Assembly (NCBI RefSeq): GCF_965205175.1
Contig: NZ_OZ242038.1
Coordinates: forward strand, 1,488,001 to 1,552,000
DNA length: 64,000 bases
DNA from: Poriferisodalis sp965205175
GTDB taxonomy: Bacteria > Actinomycetota > Acidimicrobiia > Acidimicrobiales > Poriferisodalaceae
Direction: 5' to 3'
Positions 25,029 to 34,092 of this stretch are shown in pieces. The notes below the pieces were generated by a model. That model was not told where the DNA came from. It made no database searches and saw only the letters and a program-made list of their open reading frames with translations. Position numbers and translations under genes: made by a program. Each line of letters begins with the position of its first letter. The first letter of the stretch is position 1.

Positions 25029-27488
25029 GTGCTGAAGTGTCGCGTCCTCGACCTGTCAGACCACCGTGGTCAGCTGGCAGGAGCACTGCTCGGCGACTTG
25101 GGTGCCGATGTGATCTTGGTGGAGCCGCCCGGCGGCTCAGCTGCTCGCCGCGTCGGCCCGTTCGTGACCGGACGCGAGGGCGACCCCGAAGCGTCCTTGG
25201 CGTTCTGGTCCTACAACCGCGGCAAGCGCAGCGTGGTGCTTGATCTCGACGACCCTCGCGACCAGTCACGCTTGCGAGACCTCGCCGCTCGCGCCGACGT
25301 GGTCATCGAATCCGATGCCCCCGGTGCGATGGCCGCTCGCGGACTCGGTCCCCACGACCTGGCCCGCATCAACCCGAGCCTCGTGTACACGTCGATCACG
25401 CCGTTCGGACAGAGCGGGCCCAAGGCGGATTGGGCCGCCACCGACTTGATCGTCTCCGCGGCGGGCATGTTGTCCAACATCGTCGGCGACGAGGATCGTC
25501 CCCCGCTGCGCATCCCGCTGGATCAGTGCTTCCTGCACGCTTCCGCCGAAGCGGCGGTCGCGTCGTTGATCGCGTTGCGCGAACGCAAGCGCAGCGGCGA
25601 GGGCCAGCACATCGACGTGAGCGCGCAGCAGGCGGTGACCCAGGCCACGCAATCGGCCACGCTGTGCCACCTGTACAACTCGCCCGAGGTTCGCCGCATG
25701 AGCGGCGGTGCCCGCTTGGGCCCGTTCCGCGTCCGACTGCGCTCACCGGCTGCCGACGGCTACGTCTCGGTGACCATCCTGTTCGGGGAGTCGATCGGCC
25801 CGTTCGGGGCGCGCCTGTTCGAGTGGATGCATGCCGAGGGTGGCTGCGCCGACAGCGATCTGGAGATCGACTGGATCAACTTCGTGGAGGGTGTGATCAC
25901 CGGTCGGATTCCGCCGACCGAGTACGACCGCATCCAGCAGGTGGCGGCAGACTTCACTGCCACGCGGACCAAGGCCGAGCTGCTGGAAGTGGCGTTGGAG
26001 CAGCGGCTGCTGATCGTGCCGATCACCACGGTCGCAGACGTGGCGGATTCCCCTCAGTACGCCGAGCGCGGCTTCTGGCGCGACATCCCAACTTCGGGTA
26101 TCGACGCAGTGCGCTATCCGGGTCCGTTGGCTCGGTTCAGCGCGACTCCGCTGGATGTCTCGGCGCCCCCGCCGTCGGTCGGCGAGCACACCGAGCAGGT
26201 GCTGGCCGAAGCAGCGGCACGCCCGCAGGTCGCGCAGGCCGGAGTCTCGGCGGCGTTGGTGAATGCGGCATCGGCTGGCCATCGGGATTCGGAGCTGCCG
26301 CTCGCAGACGTGAAGATCCTGGACTTCATGTGGGTGATGGCCGGCCCTGGATCGACGCGGGTGCTCGCCGACTGGGGTGCCACGGTGGTGCGTGTGGAGT
26401 CGTCGCACAAGGTCGAAGCCGCTCGCACCATCCAGCCGTTCCTCAACGACGAAGCCGGTGCGGACAACGGCGGGCTTTACCAGAACATGAACGCTGGCAA
26501 ACTCGGCATCACCATCGATATCTCCAAGCCAGAGAGCCGCGAGCTGATCTTGGACCTGGTGCGCTGGGCAGATGTCGTGTGCGAGTCGTTCTCCCCGCAC
26601 GCGCTGCGCGACCTCGGTTTGTCCTATGAGGAGCTGCGTGAGGTCAAGCCGGACATCATCATGGCGTCGAGCTGCTTGTTCGGCCAGAGCGGCCCGTTGT
26701 CGTCGCTGGCAGGTTTCGGCACGATGGGCGCGTCGATGTCGGGCTTCTATGAGATGACCGGCTGGCCGGACCGCGACCCGGCCGGCGTGTTCGGTGCCTA
26801 CACGGACTACGTGTCGCCCAAGTTCCTCAGCGCGGCGCTGCTGGCCGCGCTGGACCACCGCGACCGCACCGGCGAGGGCCAGTACATCGACCTGTCGCAA
26901 GCCGAAGCGTCGATGACCTTCCTGGCGCCGGCAGTGCTCGACTACGGCGTCAACGCGCGGCTGCCCGACAAGCTCGGCAACGACCATCCCGCGATGTCGC
27001 CGCACGGCGTGTTCGCTGCCGCAGGCGAGGACCGCTGGGTCGCGGTGGCCTGCGAGAACGACGATCAGTGGCGTGCGCTGTGCGGCGTGATCGGCGCCGA
27101 ATCGCTCGCCGGGCTCGGTGTCGACGAACGGCGAGACCGTGCCGAGGAGATCGTCGGTCTCATCACAGCGTGGACCTGCGGGCGCAGCGGCGTCGAGGCC
27201 CACGAGGTGCTGCAGACCGCCGGCGTTCCGGCGCATGCGGTGGCCGATTCGCAGGACATGGCTGCCGATCCGCAGCTGCAGCACCGGAAGCACTTCCGCA
27301 ACGTGACCCATGGCACGAACGGCACGATGTGGGTCGAGGGCACCCGCTTCTCGATGTCGCGCAGCACAGACGGCATCAGCCACGGCGGCCCGACCTACGG
27401 GGAACACACCTTCGAGGTGCTCGAAGAGCTGCTCGGTTACGACCAAGATCAGACCACCGAGTTGGCCGTAGCAGGCGTGCTGGAGTAA
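25029..27488 (+). CDS. tandem-fused family III CoA-transferase (two CaiB/BaiF domains)
   Basis: An 819-residue protein with two CoA-transferase domains. Domain 1 is at about residues 1-400 (RVLDLSDHRGQLAGALLGDL, SITPFGQSGPKADW, HIDVSAQQA). Domain 2 is at about 420-800 (VKILDFMWVMAGPGSTRVLA, ASSCLFGQSGPLSSLAGFG, YIDLSQAEASMTFLAPAVLD, VAVACENDDQW). In domain 2 a Tyr-Thr-Asp-Tyr replaces the usual Tyr-Asp region, so the nucleophile should be checked by alignment. The start GTG 25029 has GGGGGAG just upstream. Such two-domain proteins are known in actinobacteria. A CTCAATTGAG palindrome at 24953-24962 lies in its leader. Confidence 0.9.
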   Translation: MLKCRVLDLSDHRGQLAGALLGDLGADVILVEPPGGSAARRVGPFVTGREGDPEASLAFWSYNRGKRSVVLDLDDPRDQSRLRDLAARADVVIESDAPGAMAARGLGPHDLARINPSLVYTSITPFGQSGPKADWAATDLIVSAAGMLSNIVGDEDRPPLRIPLDQCFLHASAEAAVASLIALRERKRSGEGQHIDVSAQQAVTQATQSATLCHLYNSPEVRRMSGGARLGPFRVRLRSPAADGYVSVTILFGESIGPFGARLFEWMHAEGGCADSDLEIDWINFVEGVITGRIPPTEYDRIQQVAADFTATRTKAELLEVALEQRLLIVPITTVADVADSPQYAERGFWRDIPTSGIDAVRYPGPLARFSATPLDVSAPPPSVGEHTEQVLAEAAARPQVAQAGVSAALVNAASAGHRDSELPLADVKILDFMWVMAGPGSTRVLADWGATVVRVESSHKVEAARTIQPFLNDEAGADNGGLYQNMNAGKLGITIDISKPESRELILDLVRWADVVCESFSPHALRDLGLSYEELREVKPDIIMASSCLFGQSGPLSSLAGFGTMGASMSGFYEMTGWPDRDPAGVFGAYTDYVSPKFLSAALLAALDHRDRTGEGQYIDLSQAEASMTFLAPAVLDYGVNARLPDKLGNDHPAMSPHGVFAAAGEDRWVAVACENDDQWRALCGVIGAESLAGLGVDERRDRAEEIVGLITAWTCGRSGVEAHEVLQTAGVPAHAVADSQDMAADPQLQHRKHFRNVTHGTNGTMWVEGTRFSMSRSTDGISHGGPTYGEHTFEVLEELLGYDQDQTTELAVAGVLE

Positions 27489-27502
27489 CTCCCTCCCAGT
27501 AG

Positions 27503-27526
27503 TCCGACCCCGCAGTGCCGGTCGGA
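27503..27526. terminator. stem-loop between convergent genes
   Basis: TCCGACC at 27503-27509 pairs perfectly with GGTCGGA at 27520-27526 across a 10-base loop. It sits between the stops of the convergent CoA-transferase and dioxygenase genes. No U-tract follows, so it could be a weak bidirectional terminator. A second GGTCGGA copy follows within a 14-bp direct repeat. Confidence 0.45.
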
Positions 27527-27550
27527 TCAGGCCGGTCGGATCAGGTGCAG

Positions 27551-28627
27551 CTAGCTCCCGAACGAGCCCACCTTCTCGCCGGTCACCAGTTCGTAGTTCC
27601 TGTTGAGAAACCAGCGTTGGTAGTCGCCGTAGGTGATGGGATCGTGCCGTGACGGACGCTCTTCGCTCACTGTGGTAGGCACCGGTTCGACGACTGCGTC
27701 GTCCCGAGCGCCATAGAAGAACGGCACCGCGTAACGGTCCCCCGCCGACAGGTTGCGAACCCGGTGCGCCGTCGACCGGTACATGTCGTTGGTCCACCGC
27801 TTGAGCATGTCGCCGCTGTTGACGAGGTAGGCGCCGCTCAGCTGCGGCGGCGCAATCCAGTCATGTCCAGCCGGCCGGATCTCCAGCCCTGGCACATCGT
27901 TGGCGGGCAGGAAGGTGAAGACCGAGCTGTCGGTGTGCGGCGCCAGGCCCCACTCGTGGTCGTCGTAGTCCATCGGCGGATAGTGCGACATGCGCAACGA
28001 CACGCTGGGCCGGTCGAAGTGGGCATCGAAAGCGTCCCGTTGCAGGTTCAGCGAGAGGGCCAGGACCGGCAGCATGCGCGCGCCGAGCTCGATGAGCTGG
28101 TCGATGTAGGACTCGCAGCGTTCGGCGAAGTGCATCAGCGGTGGGTATTGGTTTTCGGTGTGGTAGCCGTGACGATGGCAGAAGAACGCCTCGTTCTGGT
28201 TCGGCTTGCGCACAGGCCCGGCGATGTCGGAGGCGTAGGAGGTGCCGCCGCCCATGCCCAAGTAGCCGCCGACGGTCTTGCCCATCGGTATCGATTCCTT
28301 CACCGGCTGCGGCAGTGCGTGCAAGCGTCGAGCCTCGTCGAACATCAGCTCGATGGTCTCAACGGCGACTCCGTGGTTGACGATGAAGAAGAAGCCCACC
28401 TCGGTGAGGGCGTCGCGCAGTGCATCCGCGAGGGCGGATTCAGCGACGGGGTCAGGCACAGGCTCGGTGAGCGGGGCCACGTCCAGTACGGGAATCACGC
28501 CGGTGCCCAGTCGCGATGCCGCGGCCGGTGCCGTGCCAGCGGGTGCTGTGCCGGCCGGTGCCGTGCCGGCCGACTGAATCTGAGGCAGTCGCGCTCCGGC
28601 AATGCGGTGCTGTGTGTTGTGGGCCAC
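27551..28627 (-). CDS. Fe(II)/2-oxoglutarate-dependent oxygenase, isopenicillin N synthase family
   Basis: A 358-residue double-stranded beta-helix oxygenase. The iron triad is visible as His-x-Asp in LAPHTDSSVFTF (about residue 230) and His in YRSTAHRVRN (about residue 285). The co-substrate Arg is in DRYAVPFFYG. The N-terminal DIOX_N region has GVIPVLDVAPL and VGFFFIVNHGVA. GTG 28627 is supported by GAGGGGGG just upstream. The first 35 residues carry AGTAPAGTAPAGTAPA, a low-complexity tail unlike the rest. Substrate unknown. It converges with the CoA-transferase gene. Confidence 0.88.
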   Translation of the reverse strand: MAHNTQHRIAGARLPQIQSAGTAPAGTAPAGTAPAAASRLGTGVIPVLDVAPLTEPVPDPVAESALADALRDALTEVGFFFIVNHGVAVETIELMFDEARRLHALPQPVKESIPMGKTVGGYLGMGGGTSYASDIAGPVRKPNQNEAFFCHRHGYHTENQYPPLMHFAERCESYIDQLIELGARMLPVLALSLNLQRDAFDAHFDRPSVSLRMSHYPPMDYDDHEWGLAPHTDSSVFTFLPANDVPGLEIRPAGHDWIAPPQLSGAYLVNSGDMLKRWTNDMYRSTAHRVRNLSAGDRYAVPFFYGARDDAVVEPVPTTVSEERPSRHDPITYGDYQRWFLNRNYELVTGEKVGSFGS

Positions 28628-28848
28628 GTGATCCCCCCTCAGCCTGCCATGAGCGTACGCAAGCCACCGTGGTGAAGCCTGCTGCCGAATGGTGTCACCG
28701 GTCATTGCTACGGTGCTGCCGTGCTGGAAGCCTGCGAAGTGCCAGTTCGGGTGAGCGGACAGGTCCGGGCTGGCCAGGTCCGGACCTGCAACAGACGTTG
28801 GGCCGGCATGCTCCGGGCCTGCAAACGCGGCCGATTCAGGGGAGACCG

Positions 28849-29844
28849 ATGAGAGCGTGGCGGCTGAACGAGCTGGGGTATCCGTGGGATGTGCTGGAGC
28901 TGGGCGAGTACGACTCGCCCGAGCCCGGCCCCGGCCAGGCGCGCATCGCCGTGGAGGCCGCCGACCTCAATTTTGCTGACATCTTGCACTGCCAGGGCAC
29001 CTACCAGGAGCGGTGGGATCCGCCGTTCACGCCCGGCATGGGTGCGTGCGGCACGGTGACCGCGCTAGGCCCCGAGTGCGGCTTGGACATCGGCGTCCGA
29101 GTGATCGGCAACAGCGCCGGCGGCTGGGGCGGCTACGCGAGCGAGGCGCTCATCAAGTGCGCCACCGCACGCCGGGTGCCAGACGACGTCTCGCTGCCTG
29201 CGGCGTGCGCGGCCAATGTGATCTACGGCACTGCCTGGTTCTCGTTGTATCGGCGAGGGCAGATGCGCGCCGGCGAGACGGTGCTGGTGCTGGCAGCCGC
29301 CGGCGGTGTCGGCTCAGCGGCGGTGCAGATGGCCAAAGCGGCCGGCTGCACGGTGCTGGCGGCGGCCGGCGGGCCGGCCAAGACAGAGACCTGCCGCGGA
29401 CTCGGCGCCGACGTCGTCATCGACTACGACAGCGACGACCTGTACCAGAACGTGATGGATGCCACAGGCGGGCGGGGCTGCGACATCGTCTACGACCCGG
29501 TCGGCGGCGAGTACTTCGACGTGGCCAGGCGGCTCGTTGCTTGGGAGGGCCGACTGCTGGTGGTCGGGTTCGCCAGCGGCACCATCCCCAGCGCGCCCGC
29601 CAACCACGTGCTGGTCAAGAACTACTCGGTGGTGGGGGTACACATGGGCGGCTACCGCGGCCGCAAAGACGAGGTGCTCGAGGAGTGCTACGCCGAGATC
29701 TGGCCTCAGGTGGCCAACGGCACGCTGGAGCCGCTCATCAGCCGGCAGCTGCCGCTGGAGGGTTTGCTCGACGGCCTGCGGGACCTGCACGAACGTCGCA
29801 CCACCGGACGCGTCCTGCTCCGCCCGGACCTGCCGTATTCGTAG
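28849..29844 (+). CDS. NADPH:quinone oxidoreductase, zinc-independent MDR family
   Basis: A 331-residue medium-chain reductase. The N-terminal GroES-like domain has MRAWRLNELGYPW, DLNFADILHCQGTYQ and GMGACGTVTALG. The nucleotide-binding domain has LAAAGGVGSAAVQMAKA (about residue 150), and KNYSVVGVHMGGYR is typical of the quinone reductase group. Zinc ligands of true alcohol dehydrogenases are missing. The start ATG 28849 has GGGGAG nearby. The frame upstream of it is not conserved. It is 111 bp before ald on the same strand. Confidence 0.88.
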   Translation: MRAWRLNELGYPWDVLELGEYDSPEPGPGQARIAVEAADLNFADILHCQGTYQERWDPPFTPGMGACGTVTALGPECGLDIGVRVIGNSAGGWGGYASEALIKCATARRVPDDVSLPAACAANVIYGTAWFSLYRRGQMRAGETVLVLAAAGGVGSAAVQMAKAAGCTVLAAAGGPAKTETCRGLGADVVIDYDSDDLYQNVMDATGGRGCDIVYDPVGGEYFDVARRLVAWEGRLLVVGFASGTIPSAPANHVLVKNYSVVGVHMGGYRGRKDEVLEECYAEIWPQVANGTLEPLISRQLPLEGLLDGLRDLHERRTTGRVLLRPDLPYS

Positions 29845-29955
29845 GCTCTCGCGGGCATTGAGCGACCCCTGCGACGGGAGTCCTGTCCGCCGGTGCGCCC
29901 GGAGAAACCGCACGAGAGAAATCGCACCAGCGGGTAACTGCTGAGGAGGCGGCCA

Positions 29956-31068
29956 ATGTTGATCGGAGTGCCTCGCGAGGTCAAGGCCGGCGAGCGACGC
30001 GTCGGTCTGACGCCGCACGCCGTGCGCGAGCTGGTGCGCCACGATCAACGAGTAGTGGTGGAGACCGGTGCGGGTGCCGGCATCCGTGCGTCTGACGGCG
30101 ACTACGAGGCTGCCGGTGCTCGTATCGGCGGCCGCGAGGAGGTGTGGGATCAGGCGGAGCTGGTGGTCAAGGTCAAGGAGCCCCAGGTGTCGGAGCGCAA
30201 ACGCCTCGGGGAGGGCCAGACGCTGTTCGCCTACCTGCATCTGGCACCGGATCCCGATCAGACGGCTGATCTGGTGGCTAGCGGGGCAGCATGCATCGCG
30301 TACGAGACCGTCACCGATGCGCGCGGCGGTCTGCCGCTGCTGGCGCCGATGTCGCGGGTTGCCGGCCGACTGGCGGTGCAGGCCGGCGCGTGGGCCTTGG
30401 AGGCGGCGCACGGCGGCAGCGGCGTGCTGATCGGTGGTGTGCCCGGTGTGCCGCCGGCTCGCGTGGTGATCATCGGCGGGGGAGTGGTTGGCGAGAACGC
30501 GGCGGAGGTCGCCATCGGCATGGGCGCCGATGTGCGCGTCCTGGACATCGACCCGGTGGCGCTCGACCACCTCGAGCAGCGCTTCGGCGCGTCAGTGGTC
30601 ACGGTGACCTCCACTCGCTCGTCCATCGAAGCTGAGGTGCTGCAGGCCGACTTGGTGATCGGCGCCGTGCTGGTGACCGGCGCCCGAGCCCCCAAGCTGG
30701 TGACCGCCGACATGGTCGCTCAGATGCGCCCGGGCTCGGTGGTGGTCGATGTGGCGATCGATCAGGGCGGCTGTTTCGAGACCTCTCAGCCGACCACCCA
30801 CGCGGAACCGACCTATGTGGTGGACGATGTCGTGCACTACTGCGTAGCGAACATGCCCGGCGCGGTACCCGTCACCTCGACCCGGGCCCTCAGCGATGCC
30901 ACGCTGCCCAGGGTGCTGGCGATTGCCACCGGCGGCTTAGAGGTACTGTGCTCCGACCCGCATCTGCGAGCAGGCCTCAACGTCTTCAAGGGCCACATCA
31001 CCGAACCGCACGTAGCCGCCGCCCTAGACCGCCCCTACACCAACCCCCTCACCGCCCTCAGCGCCTGA
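29956..31068 (+). CDS. ald: alanine dehydrogenase
   Basis: A 370-residue NAD-dependent enzyme interconverting alanine and pyruvate plus ammonia. The N-terminal signature MLIGVPREVKAGERRVGLTP is diagnostic for the Ald / transhydrogenase-alpha family. Catalytic Lys74 (VVKVKEP) and His95 (AYLHLAPD) are present, and the Rossmann motif is VVIIGGGVVGENAAEVA. The length fits Ald, and there is no transhydrogenase beta gene next to it. ATG 29956 is preceded by GAGGAGG. It may supply nitrogen balance during amide and amine use by the neighbouring genes. Confidence 0.93.
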   Translation: MLIGVPREVKAGERRVGLTPHAVRELVRHDQRVVVETGAGAGIRASDGDYEAAGARIGGREEVWDQAELVVKVKEPQVSERKRLGEGQTLFAYLHLAPDPDQTADLVASGAACIAYETVTDARGGLPLLAPMSRVAGRLAVQAGAWALEAAHGGSGVLIGGVPGVPPARVVIIGGGVVGENAAEVAIGMGADVRVLDIDPVALDHLEQRFGASVVTVTSTRSSIEAEVLQADLVIGAVLVTGARAPKLVTADMVAQMRPGSVVVDVAIDQGGCFETSQPTTHAEPTYVVDDVVHYCVANMPGAVPVTSTRALSDATLPRVLAIATGGLEVLCSDPHLRAGLNVFKGHITEPHVAAALDRPYTNPLTALSA

Positions 31069-31207
31069 CTGCTCTGGCTCGTCACGCCGAGCATTCCGAA
31101 CGCTTGGATCTGTGCAGTCGGCAGTCTCACGGCAAGCAACTGTTGGCCGTCGCTCGCCGACGGCGACACTGTCACGCCAGTTCAGACGAGACTGGTAGTG
31201 TATCGCC

Positions 31208-32227
31208 GTGGCACTGTTGAGCGATTATCTGAACCTCAGCGACGCCCAAGCGCGACATCAATGGGGCAGCATCTTGCGCCGGCGGCCTCGCCCTCGACAG
31301 GTGCGTTTCGCACCGGTTGAGACGCTCTTGTGCTATGGCTTGTTCCTCGCCGATGATCCGGTCGTGGACCCACACCGTTACGGAGGAGCCACTGTGCACA
31401 CAGCTCCTCAGCTAGTTCATGACCTAGCTCGCCTCTTCGTGCGGCCCGCGAGCTCCATAATGAGCAAGATGATGAATCTCGATGGTTCCCGAGTCAATGG
31501 CGCGAAGCCGGAAGTGCAGCTGTTTGTGGCTCTGAGCGCGAATAAGGACCAGTATTACCGACTGTATCTCGTGGCCTTACGCGCTGCTCGTCAGATGGGT
31601 GTGAATGATCAACAATTGCCTGATTTTCTGCAATATGAACAATGGTCTCAACTTGATCTAGAGGAACTAGATGATCTCCGCTCACTCAAGCATGTCGATG
31701 AGGCCCGCTATCAGGAGATTATTGAGGAAGATGCAGTGAAACTCCGCGCGCAAAAGCTACGCTTAGGTCAGGTACTATCGGCCGCAGAAACAACCCAAAT
31801 AGTCCAGCACCGTGCGCGGATTGGACAACGTGCATTTCGTGTCGATGTACTGCGTAACTTTGACTATACTTGCGGCTTTTGTGGCATGGCACCGAGGTCG
31901 CTGTCTGGCAACCCACTTCTGGTCGCATCTCACATCAAGCCCTGGGCGGACTCGACAAACCGTGAGCGTAGGGACCCCCATAATGGCATCGCAGCCTGCC
32001 CAATTCACGATGCCGCATTCGACAAAGGGCTGATTACCGTTAACGGTGGGCTACGCGTGCATCGATCTCGCAAGCTTCGCCAGAGCATCTTAATTGATGT
32101 CGGGGTTGAACACAATTTTGGCGATTCACTAGCCGACACACTGCTCGTGCCACCTGGGACTGCATCTCCGCGGGGATCCTATCTTAGCTGGCACCAGCAG
32201 CATGTGTACCAAGATACATTGCCCTGA
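31208..32227 (+). CDS. HNH endonuclease, restriction-like
   Basis: A 339-residue protein with a C-terminal HNH nuclease domain. The zinc pair Cys-x-x-Cys (CGFCGMAPRS, about residue 222) is followed by LLVASHIKPWAD and PHNGIAACPIHDAAFDKGL, a classic HNH arrangement. The family includes type II restriction enzymes and McrA-like nucleases. The N-terminal 200 residues are not recognisable. Base composition is clearly lower in GC than the neighbours, with codons such as AAT, ATT and TTA, which suggests recent transfer. No methyltransferase lies next to it, so it may act on modified or foreign DNA. Start GTG 31208. Confidence 0.82.
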   Translation: MALLSDYLNLSDAQARHQWGSILRRRPRPRQVRFAPVETLLCYGLFLADDPVVDPHRYGGATVHTAPQLVHDLARLFVRPASSIMSKMMNLDGSRVNGAKPEVQLFVALSANKDQYYRLYLVALRAARQMGVNDQQLPDFLQYEQWSQLDLEELDDLRSLKHVDEARYQEIIEEDAVKLRAQKLRLGQVLSAAETTQIVQHRARIGQRAFRVDVLRNFDYTCGFCGMAPRSLSGNPLLVASHIKPWADSTNRERRDPHNGIAACPIHDAAFDKGLITVNGGLRVHRSRKLRQSILIDVGVEHNFGDSLADTLLVPPGTASPRGSYLSWHQQHVYQDTLP

Positions 32228-32526
32228 ACGGCCGATTTGGCATGTGCATTGGCACCATCTCATGCATCATGGCGCCGTGCCGCCGAGCTCACTGGAACCT
32301 GCGCGCTTGATGCTGGTACGGCGCAATCGCGATGCCGTTGGCGGTCGCGCATGTTACGGCGAATCACTTTGTGCCGTTACGGCGGCGAGTGTCGCCACGC
32401 GACGTGTTGCGCTTGACGGCGCGCCGCTCGCTCTGTGGTTGCGAGCCTGCTTGGGACATGTGCCGCGGGAATCGCGAACGAGTGCCAGTGGCCTAGACCT
32501 ATCCGTTGCCCGACAGCGCTGTGCCG
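32228..32526. other. intergenic region between convergent genes
   Basis: These 299 bases separate the stops of the HNH gene and the convergent membrane protein gene. I see no supported gene, RNA or clear terminator. Composition returns to high GC after about 32300. Confidence 0.5.
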
Positions 32527-33177
32527 TCAATCGACGGGGGCGAAAGTGAGCGCGTCCAGTTGTTGTTCGCGGTCGCTGCCTTCACAGTCCCACAGGGTGG
32601 CGCGGTCGCAGCGGTATTGATCGAGCGACATAGCACTGGTGAACTTTGGGGTGTTGCCGGTGAGGTCGAGTACGCCGAGCAACACGTCGTCTTGGTCGAT
32701 GCGAAGCCGACGGTCAGAGGGGCTTGCGAATGTCGGGTCGGTGTCTACACGGTTGCCGACCAGCAGATGCAGTGGTTCGTCGAACTCCCAAGTGTATTCC
32801 GTGGTGGTCAACGCATGCAAGGCGGCGTGCGTGCCATCAGCAGCTTCCATGTCGACGCATCCCGGTACTGGCTTCAACCCGGCACTGCTCTTGTCCAGAG
32901 AGGTCTTGGACCACCAGCCAGTCACTTCACGGCTGTACAGCACAGTGACCGCATCAAGCGTTGCCTGCGCGTCGGAGTGAACCTCGCCGCATCCGCTGGG
33001 GATCAACGCATGCACGATGAGCGAATTTTCTTGTTCCGACGCTCTCGGAGGCATAACGATCGCCAAAACGATGATCGCAGCGAGGACGGCCACGTAGGCC
33101 GCTACCCACAGTATCGCTTGGAACCCAAGCCGGCGGAACAAGCGTGGCTTCTTCTGGACCGTCGTTTCTGTGTTCAT
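32527..33177 (-). CDS. hypothetical single-pass membrane protein
   Basis: A 216-residue protein with a short cytoplasmic Lys/Arg-rich N-terminus (VQKKPRLFRRLG), one membrane helix (ILWVAAYVAVLAAIIVLAIV, about residues 21-40) and an exported domain with three cysteines (SGCGEV, PGCVDM, WDCEGS). ATG 33177 is preceded by AGAGG. A small hydrophobic ORF lies eight bases upstream on the same strand. I do not recognise the family. Confidence 0.65.
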   Translation of the reverse strand: MNTETTVQKKPRLFRRLGFQAILWVAAYVAVLAAIIVLAIVMPPRASEQENSLIVHALIPSGCGEVHSDAQATLDAVTVLYSREVTGWWSKTSLDKSSAGLKPVPGCVDMEAADGTHAALHALTTTEYTWEFDEPLHLLVGNRVDTDPTFASPSDRRLRIDQDDVLLGVLDLTGNTPKFTSAMSLDQYRCDRATLWDCEGSDREQQLDALTFAPVD

Positions 33178-33184
33178 CTGCCTC

Positions 33185-33382
33185 TCATTCCTTGCAACGG
33201 TGGTGTTCGAGGTCGTACACCCGACGGTCGAGCGAAGCGAGCGCACAGCGGTCCTTGTTCGCAGCGGCGACGATCTTGACGGCGACGCGTGTCGCGGTGC
33301 GCGAGGCACCCCACCCCCACAGACAACCGCCGATGAGTCCCGCTGCTCCGACCGCGAAGCCCGCGATGCACAGTCCGCTCAT
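33185..33382 (-). CDS. small hydrophobic protein, possible
   Basis: A 65-residue frame starting at ATG 33382, with a Gly/Ala/Leu-rich hydrophobic N-terminal half (GLCIAGFAVGAAGLIGGCLW) and a basic and acidic tail. It ends eight bases before the membrane protein gene on the same strand, so the two may be co-transcribed. There is no family evidence. A TTG at 33391 is an alternative start. Confidence 0.4.
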   Translation of the reverse strand: MSGLCIAGFAVGAAGLIGGCLWGWGASRTATRVAVKIVAAANKDRCALASLDRRVYDLEHHRCKE

Positions 33383-33540
33383 GTCGCGCAACGTACTTCG
33401 CGCCCGTCGAGAGTCCAGTGGGATTTTCTGGCGGGCGTTCGTGGTCGACGGCAGCGGCTGGGTTCATGGCGCATGGCCGGGCATAGTTTGGCGCTGGCCG
33501 GCGGCGGCAGTTGCCGAGCCTTGCGCTGCGGCTTCTGCGG

Positions 33541-33972
33541 TTATGGATCGGCCAGGCGGCGGGCTCGTTCGCGGACGAGCTGCTCGATCTGGTCTGCGGC
33601 GTCGTTGGGCTCGGTGTGTTCCCAGATGCGCACCGGCGTCCAGCCGGCCTCGATCAGGCGAGCGTCGGTGTCGGCGTCGCGGGCCCGGTTGCGGGCGATC
33701 TTCGTCTCCCAGTACTCGGCGTTGCGACGAGGCTGAGTCCCGTGCTCTGGGCAGCCGTGCCAGAAGCAGCCGTCTACGAACACGGCAACCCGCAGCCTGG
33801 TGAACACGATGTCGGCCTCGCGGCGCACCTTGGGCAGCGGCCGGCGATGCACGAAGTAGCGCAGTCCGCGTCGGTGCAACGCCGAGCGGATCCGCCGCTC
33901 CGGCCCGGTGTCGCGGGAACGCTGCTTGGACATGCGCTCCGAGGCGGGACCCGGCAGCACCCGTGGCTCCAT
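33541..33972 (-). CDS. vsr: very short patch repair (Vsr) endonuclease
   Basis: A 143-residue mismatch-nicking endonuclease that cuts beside T:G mismatches caused by deamination of 5-methylcytosine. The family pattern is clear: MSKQRSRDTGPERRIRSALH near residue 14, ADIVFTRLRVAVFVDGCFWH, GCPEHGTQPRRNAEYW, and WTPVRIWEHTEP. The start is ATG 33972. The cytosine methyltransferase that usually accompanies vsr is not in the window, so it serves a methylase elsewhere or is a stand-alone nuclease. Confidence 0.92.
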   Translation of the reverse strand: MEPRVLPGPASERMSKQRSRDTGPERRIRSALHRRGLRYFVHRRPLPKVRREADIVFTRLRVAVFVDGCFWHGCPEHGTQPRRNAEYWETKIARNRARDADTDARLIEAGWTPVRIWEHTEPNDAADQIEQLVRERARRLADP

Positions 33973-34092
33973 CGCACCGGTTCTACCAGTCGCTGCAGTC
34001 ACGCTCCCGAACGGTGAACCGACGGTGCTGGACCGAGTGAGCGGGGCCTGCGCAATCATCGCCGCTGCCGGGCCGATGATGCGTTTGACGAA

